From the NCBI RefSeq assembly GCF_024807845.1, contig NZ_JANUEQ010000003.1:248001-312000 (forward strand): DNA of 64,000 nucleotides. Reading direction: 5' to 3'. Shown one piece after another: positions 1-10,809 of this stretch; position 1 is the stretch's first letter, and the number at the start of each line of letters is the position of its first letter. This DNA comes from Klebsiella sp. BIGb0407 (GTDB lineage Bacteria > Pseudomonadota > Gammaproteobacteria > Enterobacterales > Enterobacteriaceae). The notes under the pieces are model-generated. The model ran no database searches. It saw only the letters and a list, made by a program, of their open reading frames with translations, and was not told the DNA's origin. Position numbers and translations under genes: made by a program.

Positions 1-1178
<1,178 letters not shown>

Positions 1179-2090
1179 TCATGAGGGTATACCGCGCAGG
1201 CGGTTAACGCCTTTAACGGCAAGCAGTACACAACTGCCAATCAGAAAACCTAACACTAAGTTTGCCACGTTTACAGCAATCACAGATCCGACTGCACCCA
1301 GTGCAATGGCGCTCTCCTCAATAGCATGATGGAGAGCGGGAATGCCGTGAATAATAATCCCTCCACCGACCAGAAACATGGCTAACGTTCCCACGATAGT
1401 TAACGTCTTCATAAGCTTTGGTGCCAGAACTAATAATCCGTTACCCAGGCTTTGGGCAATACGATTCGTTTTATCTGTCAGCCAGTAACCGAGATCGTCT
1501 ATTTTGACAATGACAGCCACTAATCCGTAGACGCCAATAGTCACGATAATGGCGATCCCCGAAAGAATAAGAACTTGGTTCAACAGCGGTGCGCCCGCCA
1601 CGATCCCCAGAGTAATGGCGATTATCTCCGCAGAGAGAATAAAATCGGTGCGTATCGCGCCCTTCACCTTTTGTTTTTCAAATTCACCGCTGTCTTCATT
1701 TTCTAAGCTCGTCAGGCGCGCCTGTTTTTGCTCGATACTTTCTGGATGACGACGGGTATGCAGGTAATGAAAGACTTTCTCGACCCCTTCGAAACAGAGA
1801 TAAGCCCCCCCTATCATTAATAAGGGAGTAATAGCCCAGGGTGCAAAAGCGCTAATCACCAGCGCCAGAGGGACAAGAATCAATTTATTAACAAAAGATC
1901 CTACTGCCACTTTCCAAACCACAGGCAATTCACGATTCGCCCGTAAACCTGAGACTTGCTGAGCATTGAGGGAGAGATCGTCTCCCAGTACTCCTGCGGT
2001 TTTCTTGGCCGCCATCTTACCCATAACGGAAATATCATCCAGCAGTGTGGCGATATCATCGAGCAATGTTAATAAGCTACTTCCAGCCAC
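1179..2090 (-). CDS. yedI: DUF808 inner-membrane protein YedI
   Basis: A 303-residue hydrophobic protein. It starts at a GTG codon (2090) preceded by AAGGA at good spacing. The N-terminus [20 protein letters not shown] and the run [19 protein letters not shown] are the signature of YedI/DUF808 proteins. Several membrane segments are visible, around residues 70-95, 155-195 and 225-300. The molecular function of the family is not established. It is monocistronic here, with its 3' end facing potF and the divergent cirA-like gene upstream. Length matches E. coli YedI. Confidence 0.93.
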   Translation of the reverse strand: MAGSSLLTLLDDIATLLDDISVMGKMAAKKTAGVLGDDLSLNAQQVSGLRANRELPVVWKVAVGSFVNKLILVPLALVISAFAPWAITPLLMIGGAYLCFEGVEKVFHYLHTRRHPESIEQKQARLTSLENEDSGEFEKQKVKGAIRTDFILSAEIIAITLGIVAGAPLLNQVLILSGIAIIVTIGVYGLVAVIVKIDDLGYWLTDKTNRIAQSLGNGLLVLAPKLMKTLTIVGTLAMFLVGGGIIIHGIPALHHAIEESAIALGAVGSVIAVNVANLVLGFLIGSCVLLAVKGVNRLRGIPS

Positions 2091-2434
2091 AATAGCGATC
2101 CTTATCTCGTCATGTAGTTACTTCATTCAGTATGCCACCTGTAGCCCGCTTGCAAATATTTTATTTGGCGAACCTGTATGACGCTGTCTTATCCCGGACG
2201 CTGAATAGTGTATCGGGCATCATTCCGATGTATTAACGATAAGACCTAAACATAATCACTTACATATTCTATTTAATCAAACACATACAAACGATAATAA
2301 TTACCATTTTCATTTGCAAGTAAGCTGTTTTTGTACAATATTGGCCCTGATTTATGTCGACTCATCACTCATCAGCTCAATATTTTGATGTTGATAGTGA
2401 TACTTCAAGGACACATTTTTAGGGTATGGATACA
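2091..2434. other. Divergent intergenic region yedI / cirA-like receptor
   Basis: About 340 bp of AT-rich DNA between divergent genes. The only site I can support is the Fur box at 2293-2311. No RNA gene or further open frame is convincing. Confidence 0.6.
2293..2311. promoter_or_regulatory. Fur box upstream of the cirA-like receptor
   Basis: GATAATAATTACCATTTTC matches 15 of 19 positions of the classical Fur consensus (GATAATGATAATCATTATC). It lies about 125-140 bp upstream of the receptor start, so iron-dependent repression of the receptor is expected. Confidence 0.75.
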
Positions 2435-4420
2435 ATGAAAATACAGTATATGACGGCCATTTCATCGGCAATATGCCTCATTCACCTGCCGACGCTCGCA
2501 TTGGCCGCAAACGAGGATACCCTCGTTGTTACCGCTTCCGGGTTTGAGAAAAAAATTCAGGATGCTCCCGCTTCAATTTCCGTAATAACCAAAAAACAGA
2601 TTGAGGATCGGGCTTACCGTGATGTCACTGATGCACTAAGAGATGTTCCCGGTGTTGTTGTTACCGGTGGGGGAAGCAGCAGCGATATCAGTATTCGGGG
2701 GATGGCCTCAAAATACACCCTGTTCCTGATCAACGGTAAACGGGTTAATACCCGGGAGACCAGGCCTAACAGCGATAACTCCGGTATTGAGCAAGGCTGG
2801 ATGCCCCCACTTGAATCCATTGAACGCATTGAAGTCGTGCGCGGCCCCATGTCTTCACTATATGGGTCGGATGCAATGGGCGGCGTTATTAACGTCATTA
2901 CGAAGAAAATTTCGAATACACGTTCATGGAGCGGTTCACTCCATGCTGATTCTACTTTTCAGCAACATAATGATTCTGGCGATTTATATCAGACAAACCT
3001 CTATGCATCAGGTCCTTTAATTGACGGGCTGCTTGGCGCAAAAATCACCGGGCTGATCTCGCACCGGGCAGAAGATACTTTCCTCAACGGCTATAACGAA
3101 CAAAAAATGCGTAACGGGGGGCTGACTCTCAACTTTACGCCTGATGATAAGAACGACATCGATTTTGAGGTCACCCGGGAATTGCAGGATCGTAACAGTA
3201 CCCCAGGTAAGTCAATTGCCTCAGAAAATTGCCGCCAGGGAACATGTCAACCTGCCAGCAGAAGCGACAGTCGCTACGAGCATACAACCTATTCGCTGAC
3301 CCACAGCGGCTATTACGGGGCATTTGATACCACAAGCTTTATACAGCAGGAGGAGGCAACTAATCCCGGGCGGGAAATGAAGTCCTACAATACTGTTTTC
3401 AATAACAAAACCCAGATTTTCCTTGACGATCATACTATTACACTCGGCGGAGAGTACCGCTATGAAGAACTGCGCGATAACGGTAATCAGCTCAAAGCCG
3501 CTCACGGGCTCAACAAACTGACTCGCTGGAACGGGTCACTGCTTATGGAAGACGAATGGCTCGTCGCCCGGCAAGTCGCCCTTACGGGGGGTTTGCGTAT
3601 GGATAAGGATGAAAAATACGGCACTAACTGGACGCCGCGTGGTTATGCAGTATGGAACCTTACAGACCAGTGGATCGTGAAAGGCGGCATATCAGCAGGT
3701 TATCGTGCCCCGGATTTACGCCAGTCCTCGGCAAACTGGGGGCAGGTCACCGGCGGAGGGAGTCTCGACGGCATTATTGTCGGTAACCCGGAGCTGAAAC
3801 CCGAAAAAAGCCTGAGTGAGGAGATTTCACTGTTCTGGGATAACGATGATAATCTCAACGCTGGAATCACCATTTATAACACTGATTTCAAAGATAAAAT
3901 AACCGAAGTCCGCCGGTGTAATAATCGCTCAGAGCCTGACTGTCACATTGGCGGCACCCCTTACGATTTTATCAGTGACCGCGTTAATGTGGATAAAGCG
4001 AACATCCGCGGCATAGAATCCACTTTCGCCTGGAAAATAACCCGCGATCTTAACTGGACAGCGAACTACACCTTTACCCAATCAGAGCAAAAGAGCGGTC
4101 AGTTCTCAGGTAAGCCATTAAATAAAATGCCAAAGAACATGTTTAATACGACGTTTTCCTGGCAGGCTCTCCCGGACGTTGGAGCCTGGAGCCGTCTGAA
4201 TTTTCGTGGTTCCACCTCTGAATATTTAAGCCGCAGTAATATGGCTGAAGGCACACCTTCTTATACATTGATCGATGCCGGTCTGCGGTATGACATCAAC
4301 AAAAACTTGATGGCGTCGGCGGGTGTCTACAATCTGCTGGATAAACGCATCGACTATAGTACCTATGACGCCGTTCTGGACGGACGCCGTTATACCCTCG
4401 GCCTGACCTACAGCTTCTAG
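2435..4420 (+). CDS. TonB-dependent catecholate siderophore/colicin I receptor-like protein
   Basis: An outer-membrane, TonB-gated receptor of 661 residues. A signal peptide ends ALA before ANEDTLVVTAS, which holds the TonB box. The plug carries DAPASISVIT, SIRGM and IERIEVVRGPMSSLYGSDAMGGVINVITKK, all typical of the CirA/FepA group, and the barrel ends in a terminal aromatic (TYSF). It resembles CirA more than FepA but differs in the extracellular loops, which include Cys pairs (ENCRQGTC, RRCNNRSEPDC). The likely ligand is ferric catechol siderophore or its breakdown products. I chose ATG 2435 because AGGG at 2421 is 10 nt upstream; the in-frame ATG at 2426 nearly abuts it. A Fur box lies upstream. 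It may be a CirA paralogue rather than cirA itself. Confidence 0.85.
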   Translation: MKIQYMTAISSAICLIHLPTLALAANEDTLVVTASGFEKKIQDAPASISVITKKQIEDRAYRDVTDALRDVPGVVVTGGGSSSDISIRGMASKYTLFLINGKRVNTRETRPNSDNSGIEQGWMPPLESIERIEVVRGPMSSLYGSDAMGGVINVITKKISNTRSWSGSLHADSTFQQHNDSGDLYQTNLYASGPLIDGLLGAKITGLISHRAEDTFLNGYNEQKMRNGGLTLNFTPDDKNDIDFEVTRELQDRNSTPGKSIASENCRQGTCQPASRSDSRYEHTTYSLTHSGYYGAFDTTSFIQQEEATNPGREMKSYNTVFNNKTQIFLDDHTITLGGEYRYEELRDNGNQLKAAHGLNKLTRWNGSLLMEDEWLVARQVALTGGLRMDKDEKYGTNWTPRGYAVWNLTDQWIVKGGISAGYRAPDLRQSSANWGQVTGGGSLDGIIVGNPELKPEKSLSEEISLFWDNDDNLNAGITIYNTDFKDKITEVRRCNNRSEPDCHIGGTPYDFISDRVNVDKANIRGIESTFAWKITRDLNWTANYTFTQSEQKSGQFSGKPLNKMPKNMFNTTFSWQALPDVGAWSRLNFRGSTSEYLSRSNMAEGTPSYTLIDAGLRYDINKNLMASAGVYNLLDKRIDYSTYDAVLDGRRYTLGLTYSF

Positions 4421-4432
4421 ATTTCATGGACG

Positions 4433-4459
4433 AAAATCACCGTTAACGCGGTGGTTTTT
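4433..4459. terminator. Bidirectional intrinsic terminator between convergent genes
   Basis: AAAATCACCG and CGGTGGTTTT pair around a short TTAACG loop, followed by a T run. The flanking A and T runs suit both the receptor gene and the convergent dms operon. Confidence 0.75.
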
Positions 4460-4477
4460 ATTGCTATTCCTCACCGG

Positions 4478-5011
4478 TTACTTCAATAAAATAGCGCTGT
4501 GCGTGCACTGAATCACGCATTCGCCGCAGCCGTTACAAAGCGTGCTATCCACAACCGGTACACTGTTCTCTTCAGCCGAGCAGGCGTTAACCGGGCAACT
4601 CTCCACACACTGGTTACAGGATCTTATCCCATTGATACAACTGTGCGTAAATGCCGGGCGTAATCCGGTATCGAAGCGCGTTTGTGGTTGTAATGCTCCC
4701 GTCGGACAGGCCTTGATGCAGCTCGCGCAACCATCGCAGCTGGCAAACTCGATAGCCAGTTGCGGTAGCCCACTCTCATGTTGCGTTAACACCCCCATAG
4801 GGCAGGCACCGATGCAGGCATGACAATGAGTGCAACGGCTGACAAATTCGGCAACAGGTAATGCGCCGGGGGGCAGCGGATGATCGGGCAGCGTGGAAAC
4901 CGCTGCCGGTGTAACCTCCCGCGCCGCCGTTAAAAAGGCACGAAACAGTCCGCGCCGGCTTACCTGGCGGTGGGACAGGTAAGCTTCATAATATTTCTCG
5001 GTTCGGCTCAT
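4478..5011 (-). CDS. NapF-like ferredoxin-type protein at the end of the dms operon
   Basis: A 177-residue cytoplasmic iron-sulfur protein. The N-terminus RRGLFRAFL resembles NapF. It is followed by cysteine clusters CTHCHACIGACP, CDGCASCIKACP, a CINGIRSCNQCVESCP segment and CNGCGECVIQCT, enough for several [4Fe-4S] clusters. NapF in the nitrate-reductase system is thought to help mature the molybdoenzyme. Here the gene overlaps the dmsD-like stop by ATGA and is the last gene of dmsABC-dmsD, so it probably serves the DmsA-like enzyme. As I recall, H. influenzae has a similar napF-like gene after its dms operon. No direct function is shown by sequence alone. Confidence 0.8.
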   Translation of the reverse strand: MSRTEKYYEAYLSHRQVSRRGLFRAFLTAAREVTPAAVSTLPDHPLPPGALPVAEFVSRCTHCHACIGACPMGVLTQHESGLPQLAIEFASCDGCASCIKACPTGALQPQTRFDTGLRPAFTHSCINGIRSCNQCVESCPVNACSAEENSVPVVDSTLCNGCGECVIQCTHSAILLK

Positions 5012-5604
5012 CCGAAAAACAGCCGTTTTTGTTCAGGACGCAGGCCGAGTTGCTGCTGAAGATCGGTCAGAAAAAGCGCGGCCACCTCAGCCAGCTGCGC
5101 ATAAAACGGACTGATTTCATTGCGTTGCAGTAAACCCAGATAATGCGTAGCCCAGGGGAGCAGCCAGCTTTCAAGCAGAGTACGGGCTGCTACCTCGTTT
5201 TCTTGTTCAATCAGGGCGCTATAGGCGAGCAACATCAGCCCGAACTGATCTTCAGGCTCATTCTGCTCACCTGTAAAAGTGAGGCCCTGTGTCTGCAGAA
5301 ACGTTCGGTAGGATGCCGTGCTTTCCCCCATCAGCAGGTTGTCTCTTTCCAGGTAGACAGAACCCCACGGAGGGACAGGCATCATCCCCTGCCCCTCAAA
5401 TAGCACAGAAAACTGCCATGCAAGCGCAGCGTCGTCCGGGTGAGGCCAGTGCTCGCTAAGCCGGGCTATCTTATGCTTATCCTGCCAGGAGTAGAGGTCA
5501 GGTAGTTCGGTCAGACAGTCAAACAGAGCACTGACCTCCGGACGCCCCGGCGAGTAGTAAAACAGGGCACCAAGGATACGCGGCAATACCGCATGGGATA
5601 ACAT
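5008..5604 (-). CDS. dmsD: TorD/DmsD-family molybdoenzyme chaperone
   Basis: A 198-residue cytoplasmic protein without a signal peptide, fully helical in character. It has the spacing and length of the TorD/DmsD chaperones (roughly 200 residues), including the central PPWGSVYLERDNLLMGESTASYR stretch and a downstream EPEDQFGLML segment equivalent to the conserved EP-DH region. Such chaperones bind the Tat signal of a molybdoenzyme and hold it for cofactor insertion. The partner is the DmsA-like subunit encoded upstream. It starts 54 nt after dmsC and overlaps the next gene by 4 nt. Family assignment is strong; calling it DmsD rests on context. Confidence 0.85.
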   Translation of the reverse strand: MLSHAVLPRILGALFYYSPGRPEVSALFDCLTELPDLYSWQDKHKIARLSEHWPHPDDAALAWQFSVLFEGQGMMPVPPWGSVYLERDNLLMGESTASYRTFLQTQGLTFTGEQNEPEDQFGLMLLAYSALIEQENEVAARTLLESWLLPWATHYLGLLQRNEISPFYAQLAEVAALFLTDLQQQLGLRPEQKRLFFG

Positions 5605-5658
5605 CTTGTCAGACTCCTGAAAACAGCGACAGCCAGATACTCTCTGGCTGTCAGCTTA

Positions 5659-6435
5659 TTACATGGGTAAAACCCACAGATTATAAAATGCGATACGTCC
5701 GGCCAGTTCTGCGGCGATAACCACCAGAACCGTTGCGGCCAGCACTGGTTGCCCCTGTTTAAAACGACCGCTGACGATGGCACCCACCACGCCAGCTGCC
5801 AGAAGCAATGCCTGAGCGGTGAACCAGTTAGTCTGGGCGGAAGTTAACGGGCCATCGGCATTCATCAGGGTCGACATATAACCCGGGCGCAGGCAGAAGC
5901 TGGCAAGAATACCCAGCACACTCACTGAGAGTCCAATCCGCGGTAGCCCCAGCAATGCCGCCAGTGCCCCACCGCCAATCAGCGGCGTGAGTATCATCAT
6001 CACCAGGGTGTAGGAGGAGCTCCAGGTCACCACCGTCGGCAACTGATATATGCGTGGAATAGCAAACAAGAACACCACGCCGGTTATTACTGCCAGCCAG
6101 GCCAGAATAGTGAACAGCTTTTTTGCACCCCGATTCAGCAGCAGACCCAGCGCGGCCAGACCGCCTAAAGCACCATAGAGTGACGAGAGAACAATTTCAT
6201 TACTCATCGGCGAGGCGCCCGTGCGGAAAAGCACATTCATGGCGCGCAGAGGCTGGCCCAGATGGAAAGCCGCCATACACAGACCCAAAGCAAACAGACA
6301 CATGCTGGCGAATAGGCCAATCGCCATGCGTCGGGGGTCAATTTTCCCCAGGGTGCCGCCAATCAACAGCAGAATGAATGCACCCACGGCGCTCTGGGTA
6401 AATACCGTAAAAAAGACCAGCGGTAACTCATGCAT
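5659..6435 (-). CDS. dmsC: DMSO reductase membrane anchor subunit DmsC
   Basis: A 258-residue protein with about eight hydrophobic segments and the N-terminal MHELPLVFFTVFTQ motif, equivalent to the HEWPLMIFTVF opening of DmsC/YnfH. It anchors the DmsAB catalytic dimer on the periplasmic face and oxidises menaquinol. An upstream in-frame ATG at 6477 would add 14 residues inside dmsB. I chose 6435 because it matches the family start and gives the usual 8-nt overlap with dmsB. Confidence 0.9.
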   Translation of the reverse strand: MHELPLVFFTVFTQSAVGAFILLLIGGTLGKIDPRRMAIGLFASMCLFALGLCMAAFHLGQPLRAMNVLFRTGASPMSNEIVLSSLYGALGGLAALGLLLNRGAKKLFTILAWLAVITGVVFLFAIPRIYQLPTVVTWSSSYTLVMMILTPLIGGGALAALLGLPRIGLSVSVLGILASFCLRPGYMSTLMNADGPLTSAQTNWFTAQALLLAAGVVGAIVSGRFKQGQPVLAATVLVVIAAELAGRIAFYNLWVLPM

Positions 6436-7054
6436 GGCGTATCTCCCGTGGGTTAAGAATCGCGCCTTCTTTATCACCCGTCGGACGCGCTTTCGGGTGC
6501 GGCTTCACGATAAGGTTAGGTCGGGTAAATGAAGCAGCTGGCAGAGGCGCTATCTGGTTTTCACTGCCGTATTTCGCCCGCAGTTCGTCGATGGGGCCAA
6601 ACTCCAGAGCCCGCTGTGGGCAGGAGTCCACGCATATCGGGCGTAAATTTTTCTCCAGTCTGTCGAGACAGCCATCGCACTTGCGCATAATTTTTGCCTG
6701 GGGATCAAACTGCGGCGCGCCGTACGGGCAACGCATTTCGCAGTAGCGGCAGCCAACACAAATCTCGCTGTCCACCAGAACCAGACCATCTTCCTTACGT
6801 TTGTGCATCGCGCCAGTCGGGCAACCCGCGACACAGGTCGGTTCGTCGCAGTGATTACAGGCGATAGACAGATAATAAGTGAAGGTATCGTTGTGCCAGC
6901 TCTGCCCTTCTTTTACCCAGCTACCGCCGCCGTATTCATAAACCCGGCGCAGTTTGGGACCTACATCCAAATCTTTGTTGTCTTTACAGCTCACCTGGCA
7001 GGTTTTGCAGCCTGAACAGCGCGAGGAATCGACATAAAATCCATATTGTTTCAT
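6428..7054 (-). CDS. dmsB: DMSO reductase iron-sulfur subunit DmsB
   Basis: A 208-residue electron-transfer subunit with four cysteine groups: CSGCKTCQVSC, CNHCDEPTCVAGCP, CVGCRYCEMRCP and CDGCLDRLEKNLRPICVDSCP. This is the four-[4Fe-4S] pattern of DmsB/YnfG. It passes electrons from DmsC to the molybdopterin subunit. It begins 13 nt after dmsA with a good ribosome-binding site and overlaps dmsC by 8 nt. Length is normal for the family. Confidence 0.95.
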   Translation of the reverse strand: MKQYGFYVDSSRCSGCKTCQVSCKDNKDLDVGPKLRRVYEYGGGSWVKEGQSWHNDTFTYYLSIACNHCDEPTCVAGCPTGAMHKRKEDGLVLVDSEICVGCRYCEMRCPYGAPQFDPQAKIMRKCDGCLDRLEKNLRPICVDSCPQRALEFGPIDELRAKYGSENQIAPLPAASFTRPNLIVKPHPKARPTGDKEGAILNPREIRHA

Positions 7055-7067
7055 TGCAAATTACTCC

Positions 7068-9503
7068 TCAGACGCGTTTGATTTCCACCAGATTGGTGTG
7101 CTGTGGGTTGCCTTTCGCCAGCGGCGACGGCAGTTGACTGGTTAGCGAATTAATACATCCGCCAACGTCGACCCCATTACTGTCAAGACGCGTCCAGGCT
7201 CCCTGGGGCATCGCTGCTACGCCGGGCAGAATGCGCTGGGTGACCTTGCACGGGATCTCCACAATTCCACGATCGTTAAACACCTGCACCCGATCGCCAG
7301 ATACCAGCTGCCGTTCCGCCGCATCTATTGGGTTGATCCACACTTCATCCGGGACCGCTTCATGCAGAGCAAGGATATTGGTATAGGTGGAGTGGGTATG
7401 GCCTTTGGTGTGAAAGCCGCTCAGTTGTAGCGGATATTTCGTGGTCAGTTCTTTGTTGAGATGCGATTCATTCACTACGCAGAACTCCGGTACCGCCGGG
7501 ATACGATCGCCTTCCGGCAACGTCCATTTCTGCGCCAGATCGGCAAGTGCCTGAGAGTAAATCTCAATTTTACCTGACGGCGTGGTTAATGGATTTTCTG
7601 CGGCATCCTCACGGAATGCCAGAAATGCGATGCTCTCTTTTTCAGTGGCGATACGCTGATCGATAACCCCTTTTTCTTTTGCGACCGACCACTCTGGCAG
7701 ATAGGGGCGTTTTTCGCGGATCTGCTGATAATGATCCTCAGCCCACTGCGCCTGGGTTTTTCCTTCCGTGTATTTGTCACGCAGCCCGAGATGCCCGGCG
7801 ATATCCGCGCACACATCGTAGGTACTGCGCACTTCCCACATAGGTTTAATGGTTTTCTGTATCGCAATCATGTAGTTGTGCGAGCCCGCTGCATATGAGC
7901 TGTCGACTAAATCTTCTGCCTCCAGATAACTGGTTTCCGGCAGCAGAATATCGGCATACTTCGCGCTGGGAGTCATATGGTTTTCAATCACCACAATGGT
8001 TTCACACAGACTTTCATCCGCCAGAATTTTACGCGTCCGGTTGATATCGCCGTGCTGATTAAGCAGAACGTTACCGGCCTGGTTGATAAATAGCTTAATA
8101 CCCGTTTTAAGATGATCAGCGCCTTTCACCCCCATGGTGGTGGCGGTCATTTTCTCCGGGTTAAGAATCGCATCGGTCCATAAATAGCAAGGGATCGACG
8201 TTGTTACGGGATTGGTAGCGATGGGCAAAGAAGGCACGCCGTAAGGTGTGCCATAAGGCCAGTTGCCGTTGTTGGTTCCCGGGCGGCCAAAATGACCGGT
8301 AATGGCAGGCAGAGTTTGAATGGCGCGCACGGTTTGCTCTCCGTTGGCATGACGCTGCGGCCCCCATCCCTGACAGATATAGCAGGCGCGCGCAGTCGCA
8401 ATTTCACGCGCCAGCTGCTGAATGCGGGTTGCCGGAATACCGGTGATATCCGCGGCCCATTCCGGAGTTTTGACAATACCGTCACTGCCGGTACCCATCA
8501 CATAGTCTTTGTAACTGGCATTGGGTGCAGCGGCCGCAGGCAAGGAACTGCTGTCATAACCCACGCAGTATTTATTGACCTCCGCTTCGTCGATCAGGTT
8601 CTCGCTAATCAGCGTATGGGCGATGCCCGCAACCAGGGCTGCATCAGTCGTCGGGCGAATCGGTAACCACTCCGCATGTTCCGTTATGACCGAGTCGGTA
8701 TAACGTGGGTCGATAATCACTACTCTGGCCTTTGAGGCCTCCAGTGCCCGACGCAACTCTTCGACCTGACCACCACCGGACATGCGCGTTTCCGATAAAT
8801 TCAGCCCGAAGAGCACCACCAGATCGGAATGCGCAATTTGCGTAAAATGGCTGCCGATATAACTCCCGTGCGTGTACGGTGTCGCGGTCGCAATTTGTGC
8901 GGTTGAATAAGTGTTGTGGTAATTCAGATACCCACCGGTCAGATTTAACAGACGCTTCCACGCGGGTGTACCCTGGGTGTGATAATAGGCCCCTGACTGG
9001 TAGTTATAATAAATCGCTTCGCGGCCATACTTTTCGGTGACGCGGGTGAACTCGGCGGCAATCAGTGCTGTCGCTTCTTCCCAGCTTATCCGTTTAAATT
9101 TTCCTTCACCGCGCTTGCCAACCCGCTTCATTGGGTATTTCACCCGATCCGGGCTGTAGACACGCCAGCGGCTTGAACGTCCGCGTAAACAAGGGCGAAT
9201 TTGATGCTCGCCAAATACCGCATCATCTTTCGCATCTTCCGGTTCTATGCGCACAATCCGGTCATCTTTGACGATGACTTTCAACGGGCAACGACTGCCA
9301 CAGTTCACCAGGCAGGCACTATGGCGCACGGTTTCCCCGTCATTAACTACGGTTTGCCCCGGCGTATCCGCACGGGCAATTGATGAAAACGGAAGTGAAA
9401 TCGCATTACTGAGGGCAACAGCGGAGCCCAATTTCGCGGCAGTACTTACTGCCTCTCGTCGGGTAATCGGGGTTGATAAAAAGTTTTTTAGTTTATTTTT
9501 CAT
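7068..9503 (-). CDS. dmsA: DMSO reductase-like molybdopterin catalytic subunit DmsA
   Basis: An 811-residue Tat-exported oxidoreductase. Residues 14-18 (TRREA) carry the twin arginine, followed by a hydrophobic stretch and SIARADT. The N-terminal iron-sulfur motif CLVNCGSRC...PCLRGRSSR and the later YSTAQIA segment, which holds the expected serine ligand of molybdenum, place it in the DmsA/YnfE family. It reduces S- or N-oxides with menaquinol as electron source. I chose ATG 9503, which gives the family length and a compact Tat signal; ATG 9524 would add seven residues. A perfect FNR box lies upstream. The exact substrate is open: E. coli has DmsA, YnfE and YnfF paralogues. Confidence 0.92.
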   Translation of the reverse strand: MKNKLKNFLSTPITRREAVSTAAKLGSAVALSNAISLPFSSIARADTPGQTVVNDGETVRHSACLVNCGSRCPLKVIVKDDRIVRIEPEDAKDDAVFGEHQIRPCLRGRSSRWRVYSPDRVKYPMKRVGKRGEGKFKRISWEEATALIAAEFTRVTEKYGREAIYYNYQSGAYYHTQGTPAWKRLLNLTGGYLNYHNTYSTAQIATATPYTHGSYIGSHFTQIAHSDLVVLFGLNLSETRMSGGGQVEELRRALEASKARVVIIDPRYTDSVITEHAEWLPIRPTTDAALVAGIAHTLISENLIDEAEVNKYCVGYDSSSLPAAAAPNASYKDYVMGTGSDGIVKTPEWAADITGIPATRIQQLAREIATARACYICQGWGPQRHANGEQTVRAIQTLPAITGHFGRPGTNNGNWPYGTPYGVPSLPIATNPVTTSIPCYLWTDAILNPEKMTATTMGVKGADHLKTGIKLFINQAGNVLLNQHGDINRTRKILADESLCETIVVIENHMTPSAKYADILLPETSYLEAEDLVDSSYAAGSHNYMIAIQKTIKPMWEVRSTYDVCADIAGHLGLRDKYTEGKTQAQWAEDHYQQIREKRPYLPEWSVAKEKGVIDQRIATEKESIAFLAFREDAAENPLTTPSGKIEIYSQALADLAQKWTLPEGDRIPAVPEFCVVNESHLNKELTTKYPLQLSGFHTKGHTHSTYTNILALHEAVPDEVWINPIDAAERQLVSGDRVQVFNDRGIVEIPCKVTQRILPGVAAMPQGAWTRLDSNGVDVGGCINSLTSQLPSPLAKGNPQHTNLVEIKRV

Positions 9504-9560
9504 TATGTAATTCTCACATTGCATCCATCATACACCGTACGGGAATGTGAAAATTGGCGG

Positions 9561-9574
9561 TTGATTAAGATCAA
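9561..9574. promoter_or_regulatory. FNR box upstream of dmsA
   Basis: TTGATTAAGATCAA is a perfect match to TTGAT-N4-ATCAA. A TATGAT -10-like hexamer lies at 9532-9527 on the minus strand. The spacing is a few bases longer than a textbook class II site, so another -10 may be used. Anaerobic activation of the dms operon is expected. Confidence 0.85.
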
Positions 9575-9730
9575 AGGGTTATAAGCTATACTCAAAAAGT
9601 ATTATAAAATGTGAGTAAACTGACTGACCTCATGTCACGCAATGGTTAATAAACCACTGAATGATTAAGCCGCCTAAGTGCATCTTCGCTTATTCAAACT
9701 CCGCCTGGATATCTGGCTTTTTGAGAGCCG

Positions 9731-10588
9731 TTAACCCCTCGCTGACAGGTGCTTGCGATATTGCAGCGGCGATTCCCCAATACCCTTTTTAAACGCCGTA
9801 ATAAAGTATGTCGTTTCGGCATAGCCAATCTGTCGGGCAATTTCATTTATGGGCAGTGAGGTACGCAGCAACAGTTCACAGGCTTTGCGTAGTCGATAAG
9901 TGGTGATGTATTCATTGATTTTTTCCCCTGTCTCACTGTGGAAACGCCGCGAAATATAGCTTTTAGACTTTTGTAAGTCTGCGGCAATATTGTCCAGGCT
10001 GATTTTATTCATAAAGTTTTCTTCAACCCACAGCATCACCTGTTCAGACAGCCGGTATTCGTCTTCCGATACTCTGACTTCCGTTGCCGGCAACATAGTG
10101 AAAAGTGACATCAGTAAACTGACCACATTTTCCCGGTCTAACTCGTGCCTTTCCCCAAGCTGGTTATAGTGGCTGAACAGGGTATCTAACCAGGAGCTCA
10201 AGTTTTCCATCTCCACGACCAGCGCCTGTCCATCACGAACCGTGAGTTGCAAAAGCAGGTGATGGTGACGAGGAAAGGAGGTCAGCAGGGGCAATATGAC
10301 ATTGTGATCGACATGAATAATGGTGCGACGATAAACGCTGGCAGCCTGCTCCTCTACCATGATTTTATGCAGCGTAAAGGGTGGGAAAAAAAAGAGCCGA
10401 CCCGGACGCAGCGTGTAATGGCGATGATTCGTCATCACCACACCATATCCTGCCTCGATATATAAGATTTCAAGACACTGGTGCCAGTGATGGTAGCGAA
10501 TGGCATTCGCATTGAGCCGACTGAAAGAAACGATTCTGTCTTTAAGCGCAATTAACTCGAGTTTATCGGGCCCATCGGTAGTCATCAT
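9731..10588 (-). CDS. AraC-family regulator of the adjacent sugar cassette
   Basis: A 285-residue regulator. The N-terminal ~150 residues form a cupin-like sensor (HWHQCLEILYIEAGYG, RPGRLFFFPPFTLHKI). Residues ~185-283 hold two helix-turn-helix units, with ISLDNIAADLQKSKSYISRRF and INEIARQIGYAETTYFITAFKKGIGESPLQYRK. It is transcribed divergently from the DUF2264-permease-GH88 operon 220 bp away and most likely activates it in response to an oligosaccharide or its breakdown product. The effector cannot be read from sequence. Confidence 0.85.
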   Translation of the reverse strand: MMTTDGPDKLELIALKDRIVSFSRLNANAIRYHHWHQCLEILYIEAGYGVVMTNHRHYTLRPGRLFFFPPFTLHKIMVEEQAASVYRRTIIHVDHNVILPLLTSFPRHHHLLLQLTVRDGQALVVEMENLSSWLDTLFSHYNQLGERHELDRENVVSLLMSLFTMLPATEVRVSEDEYRLSEQVMLWVEENFMNKISLDNIAADLQKSKSYISRRFHSETGEKINEYITTYRLRKACELLLRTSLPINEIARQIGYAETTYFITAFKKGIGESPLQYRKHLSARG

Positions 10589-10681
10589 AGTGCAATATTT
10601 TTAAATTTTTTGAGGATTAAACACATTAATAAAACGTTTTTTTAAATTTTCAAGAACGGCATATCGAAACCATGCTGTATC

Positions 10682-10697
10682 TGTGATGACGATAACA
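10682..10697. promoter_or_regulatory. Putative CRP site in the AraC/DUF2264 divergent region
   Basis: TGTGATGACGATAACA has a perfect left half-site and one mismatch in the right half (TAACA for TCACA), with 6-nt spacing. It lies about 120 bp upstream of the sugar cassette, where catabolite control would make sense. Confidence 0.5.
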
Positions 10698-10809
10698 TTT
10701 TAACCTCCTCCCCCTCTTTATCCTCTGTGCATCGACTCATGCCACTTTTCGGCTCGAATCCTGATTCCTGAAGCCGGAAAAATAACGAGTAAATGTAAGA
10801 GGCCACACT

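Noticed and set aside
9541-9730. Possible small gene between dmsA and the AraC regulator
   Set aside because: No open frame with a start and ribosome-binding site; the stretch is explained by the dms promoter and the AraC gene end.
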